Below, piece after piece: positions 1 through 8,282 of a DNA stretch of 64,000 nucleotides (position 1 is the first letter of the stretch; each line of letters begins with the position of its first letter). The DNA lies in NCBI RefSeq assembly GCF_009184895.1, contig NZ_WESE01000002.1:372001-436000 (forward strand). The letters are read 5' to 3'. The notes beneath the pieces were generated by a model. That model saw only the letters and a program-made list of their open reading frames with translations, was not told the origin of the DNA and ran no database searches. The DNA comes from Nostocoides sp. F2B08. GTDB taxonomy: Bacteria; Actinomycetota; Actinomycetes; Actinomycetales; Dermatophilaceae. The translations under genes were made by a program, and so were the position numbers.

Positions 1-1984
1 GGTCGATGACGCCGACCACTCCGGTGACCGTGTCGCCGCCGCGGAAAGAATTGTCGATGCTGAAGGGCTCCCCGTTGCCCGGGTGCGGGATCACCGCCGG
101 GTTCTGGCTGCTGTTGTAGTCGTCCAGGGTGATGATGCGCAGCGCCTGCTCCGCGGCCAGCGCTTGAGCGGCCGCACCCGGTTCGACGACCGCCGTTGGC
201 GTGTGCAGCCGGTCCTGGCCCTCCAGCGGCTTGGCGAGGACGACCTCGCCGAAGCGGTCGTAGTTGAAGTACTCGCTAATGACGAGCTCGTCGACGAGTT
301 GGACGCGCATCGCCTCATACCACTCCAGCTCAGTCGTCGACACGAGCGGGAAGTCGACCTGCGTGACCGTCGGGAGTTCGACCAGCGACGCCAGTTCGTC
401 GACGGTCACGTTGTTGGTCAGCTGGGTCTGGGAGCTGGCACCGCCGCCGCTCACGAACTCACCCACCGTGCCGGTCACCCGCACCTGATCACCCACCTCG
501 ACCTGACCCACTGTCGCGTCGCTGAAGACGAAGACGGCTTCGGACGTCATCGGGTCGGCGTCAGCGTCGACGTCCTCCTCCTGCAGGTAGTAGCCCCTTA
601 GCCCAGGCTTGACCGCCGTGACGACCGCTTCGACGGTTGCGGTCTGGCCGACCAGGGGCGAGATGAGCCCGGACCCCTGGATCTCGTGGATCTTGAGGAC
701 GGCAGGCGGCGGGGGCTCGACCTCGACCGCGACGTTAGGTGCACCAGGGGTGTTCAGCGCCTCGCCCTCGACGGGGGTCCCGGTGAACCCGGGGATGCCG
801 TCGAGGTCGAAGTCGTTGCGGACCCAGTCGGAGGCGGCGTCGGTGTCCGTGCCGTCGGGAATGCGCGAGGCGCCGCCGACCGTGAACGTCCCGCCGTCGA
901 AAGACGCTGCGAGAACGGGGACGCCGTACGTCCAGTCACTGGCGCCTCCGTCCGAGACCGCCACGGAATCGGTGACGGCCGCCCATGGGGTGACGTCGAG
1001 CGTGCCGTCGTCGTTCGTGTCGAGATCGTCGCCCACCGCGCCCGCGAAGTCCTCGACGAGGAGGAGGGTGATCGTGCCGTTCTCGAGGACGCTGTTCAGG
1101 AAGCCCGTCGTCCAATGGCCTGTCGCGTTCGTCGTACCGACCGGGTGAACCGAGTCGATCACGCCTGGCGCGGTGCCGCTGAAGTCGCCCTCGATCTGGA
1201 GGATGCTGTAGCCGCTGTAGTCGGTCGACGGCGAGCCCTTGATCTCGACGTACTCGTTGGTGTCGGTCCCGATGTGGTTCGCGACGAACTCGTTGATCAC
1301 CGGGCCGTCGGGGGCAACGACCCCGCAGACGTTCACCGGCGAGGCCGTGTTGCGCGGCGTGGGCGCCGCCGCGCTGAAGTCGGCGGCGTTGTCGTCGGTG
1401 TCCGTGCACCCACCGGAGGCGCGGAAGGCGGCGGTCGTCGCCGAGAGCGTCGGCGCAGCTCCAGAGCCCTCGAAAAAGTTGGCAGTGCCATAGCCGACGA
1501 GGTCGGTGATCAGGGCGAGTTGAGCCGACGAACACGGCGTACTTCCCCCATTGCAGGCCAGTGCCGTCGTGCCGTCGACGAGCGCAACCTTCCCCGCCCC
1601 CGCTGCCATTGAGATCGATCCAGAGCCGTCAGCTGTCGGCAAGGCTGAGCCGTTCGAGCCGGCCGACATGCCGACGAGGTGATACTGGCCAGGCTGGAGC
1701 GTGCCACTCAGAGCCACTACCTGGCCGAAGTTCCCGGTGCCAGTCGCACTCGCGTACTGAATAGACATGCCGGTGAGCGACACGGCCTCCGGGCCGCGGT
1801 TGAAGAGCTCGACGAAGTCGGCGTTGTAGATTGCGCCGGAATTGCCCCCAGCTCCATAGACCTGACTGATGACGACGTCGTCCGAGATGGCGTAGGCGGG
1901 AGCGGCCAGGACGGCCGGTGTTGCGAGTGCGAGTGCTGCGACGGTGGTCCGCGCGAGTGCGCGCCGAATCCGGCGACCTGCCAT
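1..1984 (-). CDS. ExeM/NucH-type secreted nuclease, N-terminal part (truncated by window edge)
   Basis: Open frame of 661 codons running off the left edge, read from the minus strand. ATG at 1984 follows GGAGG with a 5-base spacer. Residues 1-32 are a signal peptide (twin-arginine-rich start, AALALATPAVLAAPAYA). Then come two lamin-tail-like domains (about 35-190, with ISQVYGAGGNSG and FVELFNRG; about 195-410, with VINEFVANHIG and NEYVEIKG). An OB-fold-like module follows from about 420 (KIHEIQGSG, SPLVGQTATVEAVVTAV, GYYLQEEDVDADADP). This order is that of ExeM/NucH extracellular DNases, whose endonuclease/exonuclease/phosphatase catalytic domain would lie beyond base 1 and is not seen here. 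Likely exported, for nucleic acid scavenging or biofilm DNA turnover. The family call rests on recognised motifs; the catalytic half is inferred. Confidence 0.82.
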   Translation of the reverse strand, partial: MAGRRIRRALARTTVAALALATPAVLAAPAYAISDDVVISQVYGAGGNSGAIYNADFVELFNRGPEAVSLTGMSIQYASATGTGNFGQVVALSGTLQPGQYHLVGMSAGSNGSALPTADGSGSISMAAGAGKVALVDGTTALACNGGSTPCSSAQLALITDLVGYGTANFFEGSGAAPTLSATTAAFRASGGCTDTDDNAADFSAAAPTPRNTASPVNVCGVVAPDGPVINEFVANHIGTDTNEYVEIKGSPSTDYSGYSILQIEGDFSGTAPGVIDSVHPVGTTNATGHWTTGFLNSVLENGTITLLLVEDFAGAVGDDLDTNDDGTLDVTPWAAVTDSVAVSDGGASDWTYGVPVLAASFDGGTFTVGGASRIPDGTDTDAASDWVRNDFDLDGIPGFTGTPVEGEALNTPGAPNVAVEVEPPPPAVLKIHEIQGSGLISPLVGQTATVEAVVTAVKPGLRGYYLQEEDVDADADPMTSEAVFVFSDATVGQVEVGDQVRVTGTVGEFVSGGGASSQTQLTNNVTVDELASLVELPTVTQVDFPLVSTTELEWYEAMRVQLVDELVISEYFNYDRFGEVVLAKPLEGQDRLHTPTAVVEPGAAAQALAAEQALRIITLDDYNSSQNPAVIPHPGNGEPFSIDNSFRGGDTVTGVVGVID

Positions 1985-2158
1985 GGAGTCCTCCATTGGA
2001 CATACGTGCTGCTCAGAGGCCCGAGCGATATCTGTGAGTCCGCTGAACGTAGCACTCCATGGGCGCCCGTGACGAGACCACGGGGGAACGAAATCGCGAA
2101 CGTCGGGTGACCACCGCATACGAATGTCGTCCCGGCCCAGGTCAGCGGACCGGACATG

Positions 2159-2200
2159 CAGGACCCGCCGTGTGCGCGCCTCTGCTCACGGCGGGTCCTG
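2159..2200 (-). terminator. Strong hairpin, probable terminator
   Basis: Perfect 14-bp inverted repeat (arms 2159-2172 and 2187-2200, GGACCCGCCGTG against CACGGCGGGTCC) with a 14-base loop. It lies 22 bp past the stop of the small gene at 2222-2404 and upstream of the nuclease gene on the same strand, so it probably ends the subtilase-region transcript. There is no T tract, as is common in high-GC actinobacteria. Confidence 0.55.
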
Positions 2201-2221
2201 TCCCCCTGCGACGGGGCGGAG

Positions 2222-2404
2222 TCAGATCCGCCCCAACCGATCCTCCTCGTCCCCGGGGAGTGGTGAGCGGCACTCGGGCGGCTCGTCCGGTGAGGCACCT
2301 GGGTAGGTCCTGAAGACGTGCCCCTCGGTGTCCTCCACACCCTCGGGTGCGACGGTGCGGCGTTTGCGGCCGATGACCTGGTCGCCGATGTCGATGTTGT
2401 CCAT
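2222..2404 (-). CDS. Small acidic protein (60 aa) with a DTEGH motif
   Basis: ATG at 2404 is preceded by GAGGAGGAAACC, one of the best ribosome binding sites in the window. The protein starts MDNIDIGDQVIGRKRRTV, continues through GVEDTEGHVF, and ends with a Pro/Glu/Asp-rich tail containing one Cys (PPECRSP). It has no signal peptide or membrane segment. It lies 116 bp downstream of the cytoplasmic subtilase on the same strand and is followed by a strong hairpin. I do not recognise the function. From memory only, short D(V/T)EGH-type motifs recur in small actinobacterial hypothetical proteins. Being a substrate or partner of the neighbouring protease is a guess from position. Confidence 0.6.
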   Translation of the reverse strand: MDNIDIGDQVIGRKRRTVAPEGVEDTEGHVFRTYPGASPDEPPECRSPLPGDEEDRLGRI

Positions 2405-2520
2405 GGTTTCCTCCTCGCGGCGGGCCGGACGTCGCGCCCGGCTCAGGTCTCCATCCTGACCGGCTGGTGGCCGCCTGACTGTCGGCTCGGCGACACAAGT
2501 CCCGTCCTCCTGCGGACGGA

Positions 2521-3333
2521 TCACCCGGCCGTCGCGTTCTCGGCGAGCGCCTGCAGAACCGTCTTGACCTGGAACGGCGTCAGCCACGGATGCGTGCCCA
2601 GCATGCCCGCCACCATCCCGGTCACGTGCGCCGCGGCGAAGCTGTTGCCCGTGGCGACGATCGACCCTCCCCCGGCCCAGGCCACGTCGACATCGACTCC
2701 GGTGGCGCCGAACTCGACCGGCGGATGAGGGTTCGAGGCGAGCGCCCACGGATCCGCACCCTCCCGGGCCGCGACGGAGATGACCGAGGAGTACTGCGCG
2801 GGATACGTCGGGCCGGGGACGTTGTTCGCGGCGCAGACGAGCGGAACGCCCATGAAGTATGCGTCGTCGCAGACCGCGTGCAGCGGACCGTAGAGCAGAT
2901 CGCTCCGGCTCGACAGCGACAGGTTCGCGACGTGCATGCCGTTGTCGAGCGCCCACCGCAGACCCGCGAGGAAACGGGTGCCCCGGGTGCGCAGGTTCTC
3001 CCCCAGAACGCGCACGCTCCAGAGCTCGACGTCGGGTGCGAGGGTGCGGATGATGCCCGCGCAGGCTGTGCCGTGCCCGACGAGATCGTCGTGCGGCTCC
3101 TCGACGACCCGGTGCTGCTCGGGGTCGTCCGCGTCACTGACGACGGTGGCCCACCCGGCCACGCCCCCGACCCGGGGATGCGTCGCATCGATACCGCTGT
3201 CGACGACGGCGACCCGGACGCCACCCCCCGTCGCGCCGCCCAAGGCCCAGTCGCGCAGCTCTGTGATGGGGAGGGAGCGCACGGCGGCCAGCTCGCCACC
3301 GAAGTCCGCGGACCACTGCGGCAGGGAGGTCAT
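2521..3333 (-). CDS. Intracellular S8 (subtilisin-like) serine protease
   Basis: 270 residues with a full S8 triad: Asp45 in VAVVDSGID, His87 in DLVGHGTACAG and Ser231 in ATGNSFAAAHVTG. The oxyanion Asn is in CAANNVPGP (170/171). ATG at 3333 is chosen because it forms an ATGA overlap with the stop of the upstream GAF gene; the longer open frame upstream lacks protein-like character. There is no signal peptide, propeptide or C-terminal domain, so it should act in the cytoplasm and be active without secretion-linked maturation. It is cotranscribed after the GAF protein, suggesting that the GAF protein senses a ligand or modulates the protease (inference). Substrate unknown. Confidence 0.85.
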   Translation of the reverse strand: MTSLPQWSADFGGELAAVRSLPITELRDWALGGATGGGVRVAVVDSGIDATHPRVGGVAGWATVVSDADDPEQHRVVEEPHDDLVGHGTACAGIIRTLAPDVELWSVRVLGENLRTRGTRFLAGLRWALDNGMHVANLSLSSRSDLLYGPLHAVCDDAYFMGVPLVCAANNVPGPTYPAQYSSVISVAAREGADPWALASNPHPPVEFGATGVDVDVAWAGGGSIVATGNSFAAAHVTGMVAGMLGTHPWLTPFQVKTVLQALAENATAG

Positions 3334-3893
3334 CCGCGCCGTCCGCGCAGGTGCTCGGCGACCGCGGAGAGGACCTCGGCGGCGTGCTGGGTCGAGCGGA
3401 AGTCGCCGTCCGCCAGCCCGGCGGCCAGCTCCGCAGGTCGCAGCCGCTCGGCCGTTCCCTGCGACCGGTCGAGCAGCAGACCGACCAGCGAGGCGCATGT
3501 GCCGAGCACGGCCAGGGGCCACCCGCTCCCGAGGTCGGTCGCCGGATCGAGCACCTCGAGCACTCCGAGCATGTCGCCCTGGCCCGAGCTCACCGGCACG
3601 GCAAGCACCGAGCGGGGAACGTATTCGGTCGCCTCGGCCACGTCCCGCGCGAAGCGGGTGTCGCTCGCGACGTCGCGAACCGCGATGGCCTGGTCGGTCA
3701 TGGCCACCCAGCCCGCGATCCCCCGACCGACGGGCAGCTCGACGCCGAGGATGCGGTCCGCGCCGGCGCCCGAGGCGGCGACGAACGTCAGCCGGTCACC
3801 CGCGTCCGCGACGAGGGCGCACGAGGCGGCGGCCGCCCCGAACAGGTCTCGCACGGCGGCGACGGCGGGGAGCAGGTCCGGGCGGGTCTCCAT
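3330..3893 (-). CDS. GAF domain protein
   Basis: 187 residues from ATG at 3893. One GAF fold covers about 8-150: a hydrophobic core (FVAASGAGADRILGVELPVGRGIAGWVAM, given here as a span near residues 35-60), RDVASDTRFARDVAE and the strand SVLAVPVSSGQGDMLGVLEVLD. GAF domains bind small molecules or redox ligands; no output domain is present. Its stop overlaps the start of the S8 protease gene (ATGA), so the two are translationally coupled. It is divergent from the Crp/Fnr gene, with starts 68 bp apart, so the shared region could carry operators for both. Ligand unknown. Confidence 0.8.
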   Translation of the reverse strand: METRPDLLPAVAAVRDLFGAAAASCALVADAGDRLTFVAASGAGADRILGVELPVGRGIAGWVAMTDQAIAVRDVASDTRFARDVAEATEYVPRSVLAVPVSSGQGDMLGVLEVLDPATDLGSGWPLAVLGTCASLVGLLLDRSQGTAERLRPAELAAGLADGDFRSTQHAAEVLSAVAEHLRGRRG

Positions 3894-3960
3894 GGCCCCA
3901 TTGTCCCGCCGACCTGCGCTCTCACGGCGATTCGACGCACCGCTGTGATTGACTCCGGAC

Positions 3961-4623
3961 ATGGAGTTCTCGCTCCTCGCGTCGCTGCCGGAGGAGGCCC
4001 GACGGACGCTGCTCGGCAATGTCCGTCGGCGCACCTTCGCGCGCCGCGAGGTGATCGTCCACGAGGGCGACCCGGCCGACAGCCTGCACCTCGTGCGCTC
4101 GGGACGGCTCGCGGTGCAGGTCTCCACCCCCGGTGGTCAGGTGGCGATGCTGCGGCTGATCACGCCGGGTGGCTACTTCGGCGAGGTGGCGCTCCTCGAG
4201 CGTGCCGAGAGCCGGCGCAGCGCGACGATCATCGCGCTGGAGCCGGCCGAGACGTGGAGCATCTCGAGCGCGACGTTCCATGCGCTGCGAGTCGAGCACC
4301 CGGACATCCAGCACGTGGTCATGACCGCCCTCGCCGAACGCGTCGAGGACCTGAGCCGGCGGCTGCTCGAGGCGATGTACGACGGTCTGGACCGTCGCGT
4401 CTTCCGTCAGCTTCTCTACCTGAGCGAGGTGTATGCGGAGGGGACCGGGGTCGGACCGGTCACTATCCCCCTCACACAGGAGACCCTGGCCGAGTTCGTC
4501 GGCGGCACTCGCCCCTCGGTCAACGCGGTGCTGCAGCGACTTCAGGATCGAGGGCTGATCGAGCTGACGCGCGGCCGGATCGTCGTGCTCGACCGGGCGG
4601 GGTTGGCGGCGCGGCTGGGGTAG
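3961..4623 (+). CDS. Crp/Fnr-family transcription regulator
   Basis: 220 residues. The N-terminal cNMP-binding fold (about 1-120) has the phosphate-binding cassette YFGEVALLERAESRRSATI with the Glu and Arg that contact cAMP. A long dimer helix (about 115-145) is followed by a winged HTH (LTQETLAEFVGGTRPSVNAVLQRLQDRG, about 170-200) in which TRPSVN is the recognition helix. No Cys cluster is seen, so an Fe-S Fnr role is unlikely. ATG 3961 is preferred over an in-frame TTG four codons upstream. It converges on an MFS transporter that carries its own cNMP domain, so two cyclic-nucleotide sensors sit tail to tail. Confidence 0.88.
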   Translation: MEFSLLASLPEEARRTLLGNVRRRTFARREVIVHEGDPADSLHLVRSGRLAVQVSTPGGQVAMLRLITPGGYFGEVALLERAESRRSATIIALEPAETWSISSATFHALRVEHPDIQHVVMTALAERVEDLSRRLLEAMYDGLDRRVFRQLLYLSEVYAEGTGVGPVTIPLTQETLAEFVGGTRPSVNAVLQRLQDRGLIELTRGRIVVLDRAGLAARLG

Positions 4624-4649
4624 GCCGTCGTGGCGTCCCCGATTCGAGG

Positions 4650-6341
4650 TCAGACGGGCTGCCGCCTGGTGGCGAGGTCCGAGGTCAGGGCGCGGACGCG
4701 CCGTTCGCCGGACATCAGAGCCAGGAACTCCTCGCGCGAGAGAGTGAGCAGCTCGGTGTCCGTCAGGGCGGTGACGGTCGCCGTGCGCGGCACGTCGCGG
4801 AGCAGCCCGATCTCGCCGAACACGTCGCCGACCGTCTCCGTCCGGATCAGCCGTCCGTCCTGGGTCACCTCGACCTCACCCGACTCGATGACATAGAACA
4901 GGTCGGAGACCTCGCCCTCGCGGACGATGACGTCCCCGGCCAGGACTGACCTCGGCTCGAATGTGCGAGCCATCTGCTCGACCATGCTCGGGGTGAGCGG
5001 CGAGAAGAGCGGCACCTCGCGGAGCAGGTCGAGCCCTCGAGGGGCGACCAGCCGCGAGTCGAGGTGGGGCATCCGCAGCGCACAGAGTCCCGTCACGACG
5101 AGGCCTCCGACCCCGATGGCGACGACCGCGCTCTGGAGACCCATGATGGAGATGAGCACCGGGGTCAGGAACGCGCCCAGGGAGGCGGCGGCGATGAACT
5201 GCGACTCGATGGCGGCGAAGACCCGGGAGAGCACGCGGTCGGGTACGAGCCGCGGCGGGATCACGCCGAACCCGACGTTGACCATGGGGTCGCTCAGTCC
5301 GATGAGGACGAACACGGCCACGATGACGACGATCTCGGGGACCAGGCCGAGCAGGACGAGCGGCACGCACCACCCGAGCACGCCGAGCACCATGAGGCGG
5401 CCGAGGCGCACCCGCCCCGCCAGGGCGAGCATGACGAGACCGCCGGTGATGGTGGCCACGCCGAGGATCGCGTTGAGCCAGCCGACGGCGTTGGGGTCGC
5501 CGATCATCTCGGCTGCGACGATGACGACGAGGACCATGAGGACGCCCGCGAGGAGTCCGTTCACGGCGAGCAGGCCGGAGAGCGCCACCATGTCCCGGTC
5601 CCGGAAGATCACCCGGAAGCCTCCGGTCGCCTCGGCCCAGAACGACTCCCCCTCCTCGTCCTCGGCCTCCGGTTCACCGCCGTCGGCCTCCTCGTGGCCC
5701 GCCCGAGTGTCGGCTTCGCGCTCGACGTGCACGCCCGAGACGAGCAGCAACGACCACACCAGCCCGAAGGCCCCGAGCAGGACGACGGGCACGATCCCCA
5801 TCACCCCGAGGAGCACCCCCGCGATGGCCGGGCCGATGAACGCGGCTGTGCTGTCGACGATCTCGGCTGTCGCGTTCGCCGACGTGAGCTGTTTCGGGCT
5901 CTCCACGAGGCTGGGCAGCAGCCCGCCCTGAGCGGGGCGGAACGATGCCGCGACCATGGTGAGCAGGGTCCCGGGCACGAGGACCGCCCACACGCCCAGG
6001 TCGAAGTGGATCGCCGCGGCGATGACGAGCACGAGGACGAGCCGGACGGCGTCGTTGGCCATCATGAACGTGCGCCGCGACATCCGGTCGGCGATCGCGC
6101 CACCCACCGGACCCGCGAATGCGGCAAGGAGGGCCCGCACACCGGCCCACGTGCCGACCAGGGCCGCCCCACCCTCCTGGTAGGCCCAGACCAACAGGGC
6201 CATCGCATACGCCCAGTCGGTGATCTCCGACCCGATGAAGGCGAGCTGCAGTCGGCGGACGTTGCGGTTCACCCACACGTCTCTCACGTTGGCGCGCACG
6301 GCCGCGAGGCCGCGGACCTCCTCCTCCACCGGTGCGGTCAC
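4650..6341 (-). CDS. MFS transporter with C-terminal cyclic-nucleotide-binding domain
   Basis: About 563 residues. An MFS core with roughly 12 membrane segments occupies about 25-420, with motif-A-like GGAIADRMSRRTFMM. It has an acidic cytoplasmic loop in the middle (HEEADGGEPEAEDEEGE). A cNMP-binding domain follows at about 440-555, with an intact cassette (VFGEIGLLRDVPRTATV). Carriers of this shape are known in actinobacteria, but their substrates are not. The nucleotide domain suggests gating or allosteric control by cAMP (inference). GTG 6341 is chosen because the alternative ATG at 6434 would leave only 8 to 17 bp to the divergent FAD gene, and the added residues look non-coding. Export of a hydrophobic compound is the commonest role for the MFS_3-like subgroup. 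Confidence 0.82.
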   Translation of the reverse strand: MTAPVEEEVRGLAAVRANVRDVWVNRNVRRLQLAFIGSEITDWAYAMALLVWAYQEGGAALVGTWAGVRALLAAFAGPVGGAIADRMSRRTFMMANDAVRLVLVLVIAAAIHFDLGVWAVLVPGTLLTMVAASFRPAQGGLLPSLVESPKQLTSANATAEIVDSTAAFIGPAIAGVLLGVMGIVPVVLLGAFGLVWSLLLVSGVHVEREADTRAGHEEADGGEPEAEDEEGESFWAEATGGFRVIFRDRDMVALSGLLAVNGLLAGVLMVLVVIVAAEMIGDPNAVGWLNAILGVATITGGLVMLALAGRVRLGRLMVLGVLGWCVPLVLLGLVPEIVVIVAVFVLIGLSDPMVNVGFGVIPPRLVPDRVLSRVFAAIESQFIAAASLGAFLTPVLISIMGLQSAVVAIGVGGLVVTGLCALRMPHLDSRLVAPRGLDLLREVPLFSPLTPSMVEQMARTFEPRSVLAGDVIVREGEVSDLFYVIESGEVEVTQDGRLIRTETVGDVFGEIGLLRDVPRTATVTALTDTELLTLSREEFLALMSGERRVRALTSDLATRRQPV

Positions 6342-6451
6342 GGGACCAAGTGTGCCCACCTCCGGACCGTCCGTGTGTGGGCTCGCCGACAGTCGTTGTG
6401 TCGGCTGCCTGACACGGGCGGCGCTCGCGTACACCCGGCAGGATGGGCCGC

Positions 6452-7708
6452 ATGGATGCGGACGTCGTCGTCATCGGGGCCGGCTTGGCCGGTCTGCAGT
6501 GTGCACGGGAGCTGACCGACGCTGGTCTGGCGGTGACCGTCCTCGAGGCCGGTGACGCCGTGGGCGGCCGGGTGCGCACCGACGAGGTGGACGGGTTCCT
6601 GTGCGACCGGGGGTTCCAGGTGCTCAACCCCGCGTACCCGGCAGTCCGGCGCCTCGTCGACGTCGATGCCCTTCGGCTGCAGCAGTTCGAGGCAGGAGTG
6701 CTGGTCCGCGCGGCGGATGGGTGGCGGGCTCTCGGGCACCCGCTCAAGGCGCCGGGCCTGCTCGCGCCGACCCTGCGCAGCGGCCTGCTCCGGCCGGGTG
6801 AGATCGCAGCGTTGGTCCGCTGGATGGCCCCGGCGATGGTCTCGCCACAGGGTGCCGCCCACGATGAGGACGCGGCCCTCGACGACGCCCTCGACCTCGC
6901 CGGCGTCGAGGGCCCGCTCCGCCGGGTCCTGGACCGCTTCCTCGCGGGCGTGATCGCGGACACTCACGGCCGGACATCGGCGAACTTCACCCGGCTGCTC
7001 CTGCGCAGCTTCGCCCTCGGTGCACCGGGGTTACCGGCAGGAGGTATGCGCGCGCTCCCCGAGCAGATCGCCGCACCACTGGCGGATGTGCGGCTGGGTG
7101 CGCGGGTCCAGTCGGTGGAGACCTCCGACGGCGGTTCCGGCTCGTCGGTGCGCACCGAGGACGGCGAGGTCGTGCGAGCCGACCATGTCGTCATCGCCGC
7201 AGACCCGGTCACGGCGACCGGGCTGGCCGGGTTGTCCCGGCCCGAGATGAAGGGCCTCGTCACGTGGTGGTTCGCGGCTCCGGAGCCACCGGACGCCCGC
7301 GCGTTGCTCGCCGTCGACGGGCGGAACGGGCCGGCCGGCGGGCCTCCGGGGCCGGTGTGGAATGCCGCTGTCGTCACGGCGGCGGCGCCTTCGTACTCGT
7401 CGGACGGTCGGGTCCTGGTCGAGGCGACCACCCTGCTGGACCGTCCGGACGGCGACTGCGGCGAGGGTGAGGTCCTCGACCACCTGGCCGACATGTACCG
7501 GTGCTCCACCTCGTCCTGGGAACTCGTGACCCGCCACCGCATACCTCAGGCGCTGCCGGCCGTGCCGCCGCCACTGCGCCTGAGACGACCGGTGCGCGTG
7601 CGCGAGGGCGTCTACGTCTGTGGCGACCACCGCGACACGGCGTCGATCCAAGGAGCGCTCGTGTCCGGTCAGCGCGCGGCGCGGGCCGTGATCGCGGACC
7701 GGTCCTGA
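6452..7708 (+). CDS. FAD-dependent amine-oxidase/desaturase-like oxidoreductase
   Basis: About 418 residues. The N-terminal dinucleotide fold has VVVIGAGLAGLQCAREL and then E in VLEAGDAVGGRVRT, the signature of the NAD(P)-binding, phytoene-desaturase/monoamine-oxidase group. A second FAD contact near the C-terminus is GVYVCGDHRDTASIQGALVSG. ATG 6452 is favoured (AGG about 10 bases upstream); ATG 6443 is also possible and adds three residues. The substrate cannot be told from sequence. Its stop overlaps the start of the 2'-5' RNA ligase-like gene (TGATG), so they form an operon. Confidence 0.85.
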   Translation: MDADVVVIGAGLAGLQCARELTDAGLAVTVLEAGDAVGGRVRTDEVDGFLCDRGFQVLNPAYPAVRRLVDVDALRLQQFEAGVLVRAADGWRALGHPLKAPGLLAPTLRSGLLRPGEIAALVRWMAPAMVSPQGAAHDEDAALDDALDLAGVEGPLRRVLDRFLAGVIADTHGRTSANFTRLLLRSFALGAPGLPAGGMRALPEQIAAPLADVRLGARVQSVETSDGGSGSSVRTEDGEVVRADHVVIAADPVTATGLAGLSRPEMKGLVTWWFAAPEPPDARALLAVDGRNGPAGGPPGPVWNAAVVTAAAPSYSSDGRVLVEATTLLDRPDGDCGEGEVLDHLADMYRCSTSSWELVTRHRIPQALPAVPPPLRLRRPVRVREGVYVCGDHRDTASIQGALVSGQRAARAVIADRS

Positions 7709-8217
7709 TGGCGCTCGCAGCGCTCGAGGCGGTCCTCGATCCGGAGTCCGACGCGGCTGTGCGTGCGTGCTGGGCGGCGCTGGATGAGGCGGGACTGCCG
7801 TCCCAGGCGCAGCACCGCGGAGAGACGAACGCACCGCATGTGACCCTTGTGAGCGCTCCGGTGGTCGGTGCGCCTCACCTCGCCGTGGCCAGGACGCTCT
7901 TGGCTCCGAACCTGCCGGTCGGGATGACTGTCGCCGGGTGGGTTCTGTTCGGCGAGGGCTCGCAGTACACCCTCGCCCTGCTCGGTGCTGCGCCGGCCGC
8001 GTTGGTGAGCGCGGTGGACGTGCTCGGCCGTGCGGTGGAGGATCCGCGGGCGGGCGCGTGGGTGCCGCATGTGACGGTGGCGCGGCGCCTCGAGGCGCGT
8101 CAGCTCGAGCGGGCGGTGGACGTGGTCGACCGGGCCGGTCTGCGGCCGGAGCGGCTGGTCCTGGCCGGGGTGCGGCACTGGGATCCGAGGACTCGGACGG
8201 TGCGGGATCTGCATTGA
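7708..8217 (+). CDS. 2'-5' RNA ligase / cyclic phosphodiesterase (2H) superfamily protein
   Basis: 169 residues with two H-x-T motifs spaced as in the 2H superfamily: APHVTLVS (about 34-41) and VPHVTVAR (about 117-124). These His/Thr pairs form the active site that opens or closes 2',3'-cyclic or 2'-5' phosphates. The start ATG overlaps the upstream stop (TGATG). The length matches the YfdX/ThpR-like single-domain group. Its physiological substrate is unknown, and coupling to an FAD enzyme gives no obvious clue. Confidence 0.75.
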   Translation: MALAALEAVLDPESDAAVRACWAALDEAGLPSQAQHRGETNAPHVTLVSAPVVGAPHLAVARTLLAPNLPVGMTVAGWVLFGEGSQYTLALLGAAPAALVSAVDVLGRAVEDPRAGAWVPHVTVARRLEARQLERAVDVVDRAGLRPERLVLAGVRHWDPRTRTVRDLH

Positions 8218-8247
8218 GATCGATTCACCGTTGACTGGGGCTTCGGG

Positions 8248-8276
8248 TTGTTTTTCGAACATAAGTTCGGTAATGT
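8248..8276 (+). promoter_or_regulatory. LexA (SOS) box inside a leaderless promoter
   Basis: TTGTTT (8248-8253) and TAATGT (8271-8276) make a -35/-10 pair with 17 bp spacing. The A of the ATG at 8283 lies 7 bases past the -10, where transcription should start, giving a leaderless mRNA. The spacer is almost exactly filled by TCGAACATAAGTTCGG (8255-8270), which matches the actinobacterial SOS box TCGAAC-N4-GTTCGA at 11 of 12 fixed positions. LexA bound there would block the promoter. Confidence 0.8.
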
Positions 8277-8282
8277 GTCGTC

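Noticed and set aside
83-1612. Plus-strand open frames over the first 1.6 kb
   Set aside because: They are shadows of the partial secreted nuclease on the minus strand, whose frame stays open to the edge and shows signal peptide and domain motifs.
2222-2404. RiPP precursor peptide
   Set aside because: No core with Ser/Thr/Cys richness, no leader-core boundary and no modification enzymes next to it; kept only as an unknown small protein near a protease.
6342-6434. N-terminal extension of the MFS transporter to ATG 6434
   Set aside because: The extra residues have no membrane or domain character and would leave almost no room for divergent promoters.
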